Assembly: GCA_002451235.1 (NCBI GenBank) | Contig: DKBN01000038.1 | Coordinates: 5,027 to 11,976 of the forward strand | Source: Patescibacteria group bacterium UBA6899 | GTDB lineage: Bacteria > Patescibacteriota > Minisyncoccia > Phycocordibacterales > UBA6899 | Direction: 5' to 3' | DNA: 6,950 bases | Shown: positions 5,589-6,950 of the stretch, in pieces | Layout: each line of letters opens with the position of its first letter | How positions within the stretch are numbered: the first letter of the stretch is position 1 | Notes under the pieces: model-generated | What the model was told of the DNA's origin: nothing | The model's input: only the letters and a program-made list of their open reading frames with translations | Database searches by the model: none | Made by a program: the position numbers and the translations under genes

Positions 5589-5597
5589 ATTATATCA
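5589..5597 (-). promoter_or_regulatory. Extended -10 box (TGATATAAT) of the DUF1761 gene
   Basis: The minus strand reads TGA-TATAAT, a perfect consensus -10 hexamer with the TGn extension, 36 bases before the ATG at 5552. The transcript would have a leader of about 30 bases without a clear Shine-Dalgarno. TATCTT also lies exactly six bases before the ATG and could be a weaker leaderless alternative. A TTGACG upstream is too far away (24 bases) to be a normal -35. Confidence 0.55.
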
Positions 5598-5679
5598 TGA
5601 AAAGATGACATGAGTTCTCGTCAAAAGGATGACCATTGAAACGTAATTGTGACCACTTAAGAGAGAATAGGAACATTCA

Positions 5680-6153
5680 CTAGGCGGTATCGGATACAAC
5701 CCTCATAGCTTTTTCTATGATTTGCTCACATACATTCGCTGTGGCTGCGATAACAAGAGATCCAAAGATCAAGGACAGGCCAATAGCGACTCCCCCTGCG
5801 ATGTCGTCCTCGCTGCGCCGGAACAGGAAGAAATAGGCTTCTGCCCCCGAAATAAAAGCGACCACAACCATTGCACAATGTCTTATCTTCCGCAGGGATT
5901 CCTGGGACGATTGTGAGAATATCTTATCTTGTATCATATTCCCCAACACCTTGAATCCTTGGTAAAGAGCGGCAAAGAACGGGACAGACCCTATGTACAC
6001 ATATACAAGGAATGGATCCCTGAAATAAATCTCATAGAGTGTCGCGTGTGCGTTCCTGCCCTCGAGATGGGGTTCCCAAAGCAAGAGAGCAAGCGCAACG
6101 ATGCCAATGAGTATGATTGCCGCCTGGAGAAATATTGCCGGTATTCTTTTCAT
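5680..6153 (-). CDS. DUF2975 family membrane protein
   Basis: The 157-residue protein has four hydrophobic segments, about 8-26, 48-70, 92-112 and 120-142. Recognisable stretches are LLLWEPHLEGRNAHATLYEIYF (24-44), DPFLVYVYIGSVPFFAALYQ (46-65), a KIFSQSSQESLRKIRHCA loop (77-94) and SEDDIAGGVAIGL (114-126), which fit the DUF2975 family as found in candidate-phyla bacteria. The family's function is unknown. Members are often followed by a small helix-turn-helix regulator gene; none is present here, because the next gene downstream is DUF1761. It appears to be a single-gene unit with its own promoter. The start ATG at 6153 fits the beginning of the first helix. Confidence 0.8.
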   Translation of the reverse strand: MKRIPAIFLQAAIILIGIVALALLLWEPHLEGRNAHATLYEIYFRDPFLVYVYIGSVPFFAALYQGFKVLGNMIQDKIFSQSSQESLRKIRHCAMVVVAFISGAEAYFFLFRRSEDDIAGGVAIGLSLIFGSLVIAATANVCEQIIEKAMRVVSDTA

Positions 6154-6245
6154 GGTTAGTGTTTATAAATTTTGCATTTCCAAATTTGCTGGCCATCTCG
6201 GGCTGGAACCGTGAGGTGCCAAGCCAACCTTGACCGTTCGCAGTA

Positions 6246-6254
6246 ATTTTAGCA
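6246..6254 (-). promoter_or_regulatory. Possible extended -10 box (TGCTAAAAT) for the DUF2975 gene
   Basis: The minus strand has TGC-TAAAAT, one base off the consensus hexamer with the TGn extension, about 92 bases before the ATG at 6153. The leader would be about 85 bases and could form a hairpin (GGCTTGG with CCAGCC, one bulge). A second candidate, TATAAA eight bases before the ATG, would give an almost leaderless transcript. I cannot decide between them. Confidence 0.35.
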
Positions 6255-6293
6255 CATGTCATCGACGCGTCTCGGGCACCCTGAAAAGGTGAC

Positions 6294-6328
6294 AAAAGTG
6301 ACACGAGAACGGGATCATCGCGTGTCAC
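6294..6328 (-). terminator. Intrinsic terminator behind the RmuC-like remnant
   Basis: A perfect 8-bp inverted repeat, GTGACACG (6328-6321 on the minus strand) and CGTGTCAC (6305-6298), is followed directly by four Ts (6297-6294). It begins five bases after the TGA stop of the minus-strand remnant, exactly where a terminator for that gene should be. The 15-base loop and short T-run make it moderate in strength. Confidence 0.6.
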
Positions 6329-6332
6329 TATT

Positions 6333-6550
6333 TCAAAAATCCGACGTGGAATCCGGTGAGGACACAACACTAAGTGTCTTCGAACTTGCCGCTTCCAATA
6401 TCGATTCTCCTGATTTTATGTTTTCAATCGACTTTAATAGTTCTCGCTCTCTAACGCCCGAGACTGTCTCGTATTGCTTGGAAACCGACGTTATCCTCGC
6501 ACCAAGAGTATCGAGTTCATTGCTAAATTTTGAATATTGCGCCTCAAACA
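6333..6550 (-). pseudogene. 3' remnant of a beheaded gene, possibly rmuC-like
   Basis: About 71 codons ending in TGA at 6333 read FEAQYSKFSNELDTLGARI, then SVSKQYETVSGVRERELL, then a polar tail ending STSDF. The first half looks like an amphipathic, coiled-coil helix and resembles the C-terminal end of RmuC-type DNA-recombination proteins (F/Y-x-KF-x-x-x-L-x-x-LG, then K-x-Y); I hold that name only loosely. A terminator follows at once, so this is a real gene end. On its 5' side the frame runs into the presumed left end of the IS3-family element at 6551 and meets a TAA shortly beyond, so the N-terminal part is missing. An ATG made by the junction itself (6551-6549) could allow a 72-residue peptide. 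Whether the front half survives beyond the element cannot be seen here. Confidence 0.45.
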
Positions 6551-6577
6551 TGGCCCGGTCCCCGAATTTCAGACACA
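6551..6577 (+). repeat. Presumed left terminal inverted repeat of the IS3-family element
   Basis: TGGCCCGGTCCCC followed by GAATTTCAGACAC resembles the ends of IS3-family elements such as IS2. The matching right repeat is outside the window, so the exact length is not known. Confidence 0.5.
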
Positions 6578-6595
6578 AAACTTGTAATTATTCGT

Positions 6596-6601
6596 TAGAA
6601 T
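6596..6601 (+). promoter_or_regulatory. Possible -10 box (TAGAAT) for the transposase genes
   Basis: TAGAAT lies eight bases before the orfA ATG at 6610, which would give a leader of only one or two bases. No -35 box was recognised. Weak call based on position and sequence only. Confidence 0.3.
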
Positions 6602-6609
6602 AGTTGCAT

Positions 6610-6864
6610 ATGAAAAAGCATCGTATCGCTCCGGATGTGAAGGAGCAGATCATTAACCGTATCAAGAATGACGGTGTCTCGGTCGCACAGGCGGCAAAAG
6701 ACCACGGCATATCTGACCAAACCATCTACGGATGGATCGCCAAGAAGGTGGAAGGTCAGCCTTCCTTCTCAGAGCTCATCCGGCTCAAGAAGGAGAATGC
6801 CCAGCTCCTCCAGCTGGTGGGAGAGCTCACGCTCAAGCTCTCGGAGTCCCAAAAAAAGAAGTGA
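6610..6864 (+). CDS. IS3-family transposase OrfA (helix-turn-helix subunit)
   Basis: The 84-residue DNA-binding part of an IS3-family transposase. Residues 5-46 form the helix-turn-helix: RIAPDVKEQIINRIKNDG, then SVAQAAKDHGISDQTIYGWI with the recognition helix around 35-43. A leucine zipper follows with Leu59, Leu66 and Leu73 at seven-residue spacing (LIRLKKENAQLLQLVGEL), which in this family mediates OrfA and OrfAB dimers. The end SQKKK is coded by the A-rich slippery tract CAA AAA AAG. The start ATG at 6610 matches the family N-terminus; a TTG at 6604 is in frame but less likely. It is made alone as a regulator or, after -1 frameshifting, as the front of the OrfAB transposase. Confidence 0.92.
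   Translation: MKKHRIAPDVKEQIINRIKNDGVSVAQAAKDHGISDQTIYGWIAKKVEGQPSFSELIRLKKENAQLLQLVGELTLKLSESQKKK
6852..6858 (+). promoter_or_regulatory. Programmed -1 frameshift site (A AAA AAG)
   Basis: In the orfA frame the heptamer reads A-AAA-AAG, the classical efficient -1 slippery sequence. Shifting there leads into the orfB frame (EVMQTSS and onward), skipping the orfA stop at 6862. Downstream, GTACCGTGA (6877-6885) can pair with TCACGG and TAC (6915-6925, two-base bulge), or ACTCCG (6890-6895) with CGGAGT (6918-6923); either could be a stimulating hairpin. Confidence 0.8.
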
Positions 6865-6950
6865 TGCAAACGAGCAGTACCGTGAAGATACTCCGCGCAC
6901 GGGAGCTCGGTGTGTCACGGAGTACCTTGTACTACAGACCCAAGAAACCC
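6864..6950 (+). CDS. IS3-family transposase OrfB, N-terminal fragment (runs off right edge)
   Basis: Only the first 29 codons are in the window. They read MQTSSTVKILRARELGVSRS and then TLYYRPKKP, the N-terminal helix-turn-helix-like part (ELGVSRSTLYYR) that precedes the DDE integrase core in IS3-family OrfB. The frame is -1 relative to orfA. The ATG overlaps the orfA stop in TGATG, so translation can start either by coupling here or by the upstream frameshift. The catalytic DDE residues lie beyond the edge. Confidence 0.85.
   Translation, partial: MQTSSTVKILRARELGVSRSTLYYRPKKP

Larger units (their letters stand above)
6551..6950 (+). mobile_element. IS3-family insertion sequence, left part (continues past right edge)
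   Basis: The element contains orfA, a slippery A-tract and the start of orfB in the -1 frame, the standard IS3-family plan. The left end is placed at 6551: TGGCCCGGTCCCC then GAATTTCAGACAC has the TG start, the C-run and the GACAC typical of IS3-family terminal repeats, and it lies 59 bases before the orfA ATG, the usual distance. The right end and target duplication lie outside the window, so this boundary is unconfirmed. It interrupts a minus-strand gene. Confidence 0.8.

Noticed and set aside
6180..6240. tRNA-like look of the stretch with GGTTCCAGCC
   Set aside because: I tried to fold a cloverleaf, but the T-arm stem does not close and there is no matching acceptor stem.
6032..6370. Minus-strand frame of 112 codons across the DUF2975 start and the terminator hairpin
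   Set aside because: It overlaps the DUF2975 gene in another frame and runs through the intrinsic terminator; its composition is not protein-like.
6256..6603. Plus-strand frame of 115 codons before the transposase
   Set aside because: It is antisense to the RmuC-like remnant and crosses the IS end; it has no recognisable pattern.

Overview
The window looks like a piece of a bacterial chromosome from the Candidate Phyla Radiation, most likely a Parcubacteria/Paceibacteria-type genome. This is an inference from gene content: a secreted calcium-loop beta-helix protein, a PAP2 phosphatase of the SISIHW type, small DUF1761, DUF2975 and DUF302 proteins, and a 170-residue family of unknown function. 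Reading uses the standard bacterial code, because TGA serves as a stop in several genes. No rRNA, tRNA or CRISPR array was seen.

Layout, left to right. Positions 1-1086 (minus) hold the N-terminal 362 codons of a secreted right-handed beta-helix protein that runs off the left edge. It contains two 91-residue modules, and the DNA of their last 25 codons is identical. Positions 1262-1774 (minus) encode a conserved protein of unknown function and 1811-3100 (minus) a Y-family DNA polymerase. Positions 3205-4290 (minus) form a compact operon of zinc-ribbon protein, NUDIX hydrolase and DUF302 protein. Diverging from it, 4361-5062 (plus) encodes a PAP2-family membrane phosphatase. Two small membrane proteins follow on the minus strand, DUF1761 (5103-5552) and DUF2975 (5680-6153). 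The right end carries an IS3-family insertion sequence (from about 6551, off the right edge) that seems to have landed in, and beheaded, an RmuC-like gene; its 3' end and terminator remain at 6298-6550.

The most notable signal is regulatory. The heptamer GTATACT followed by exactly six bases and then ATG occurs at three separate genes: dinB, the zinc-ribbon gene and the PAP2 gene. This is the geometry of a -10 box driving leaderless mRNAs, and it moves the dinB start five codons inward. The 170-residue gene has a close variant (TGATAGAAT, seven bases, ATG). Genes inside the zinc-ribbon operon instead have Shine-Dalgarno-like sequences, which suggests two initiation modes: leaderless at operon heads and Shine-Dalgarno inside operons.

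The genes do not form one obvious pathway. I see housekeeping and stress genes (translesion polymerase, nucleotide clean-up, envelope lipid phosphatase), a surface protein and a mobile element, and no clear defence system.
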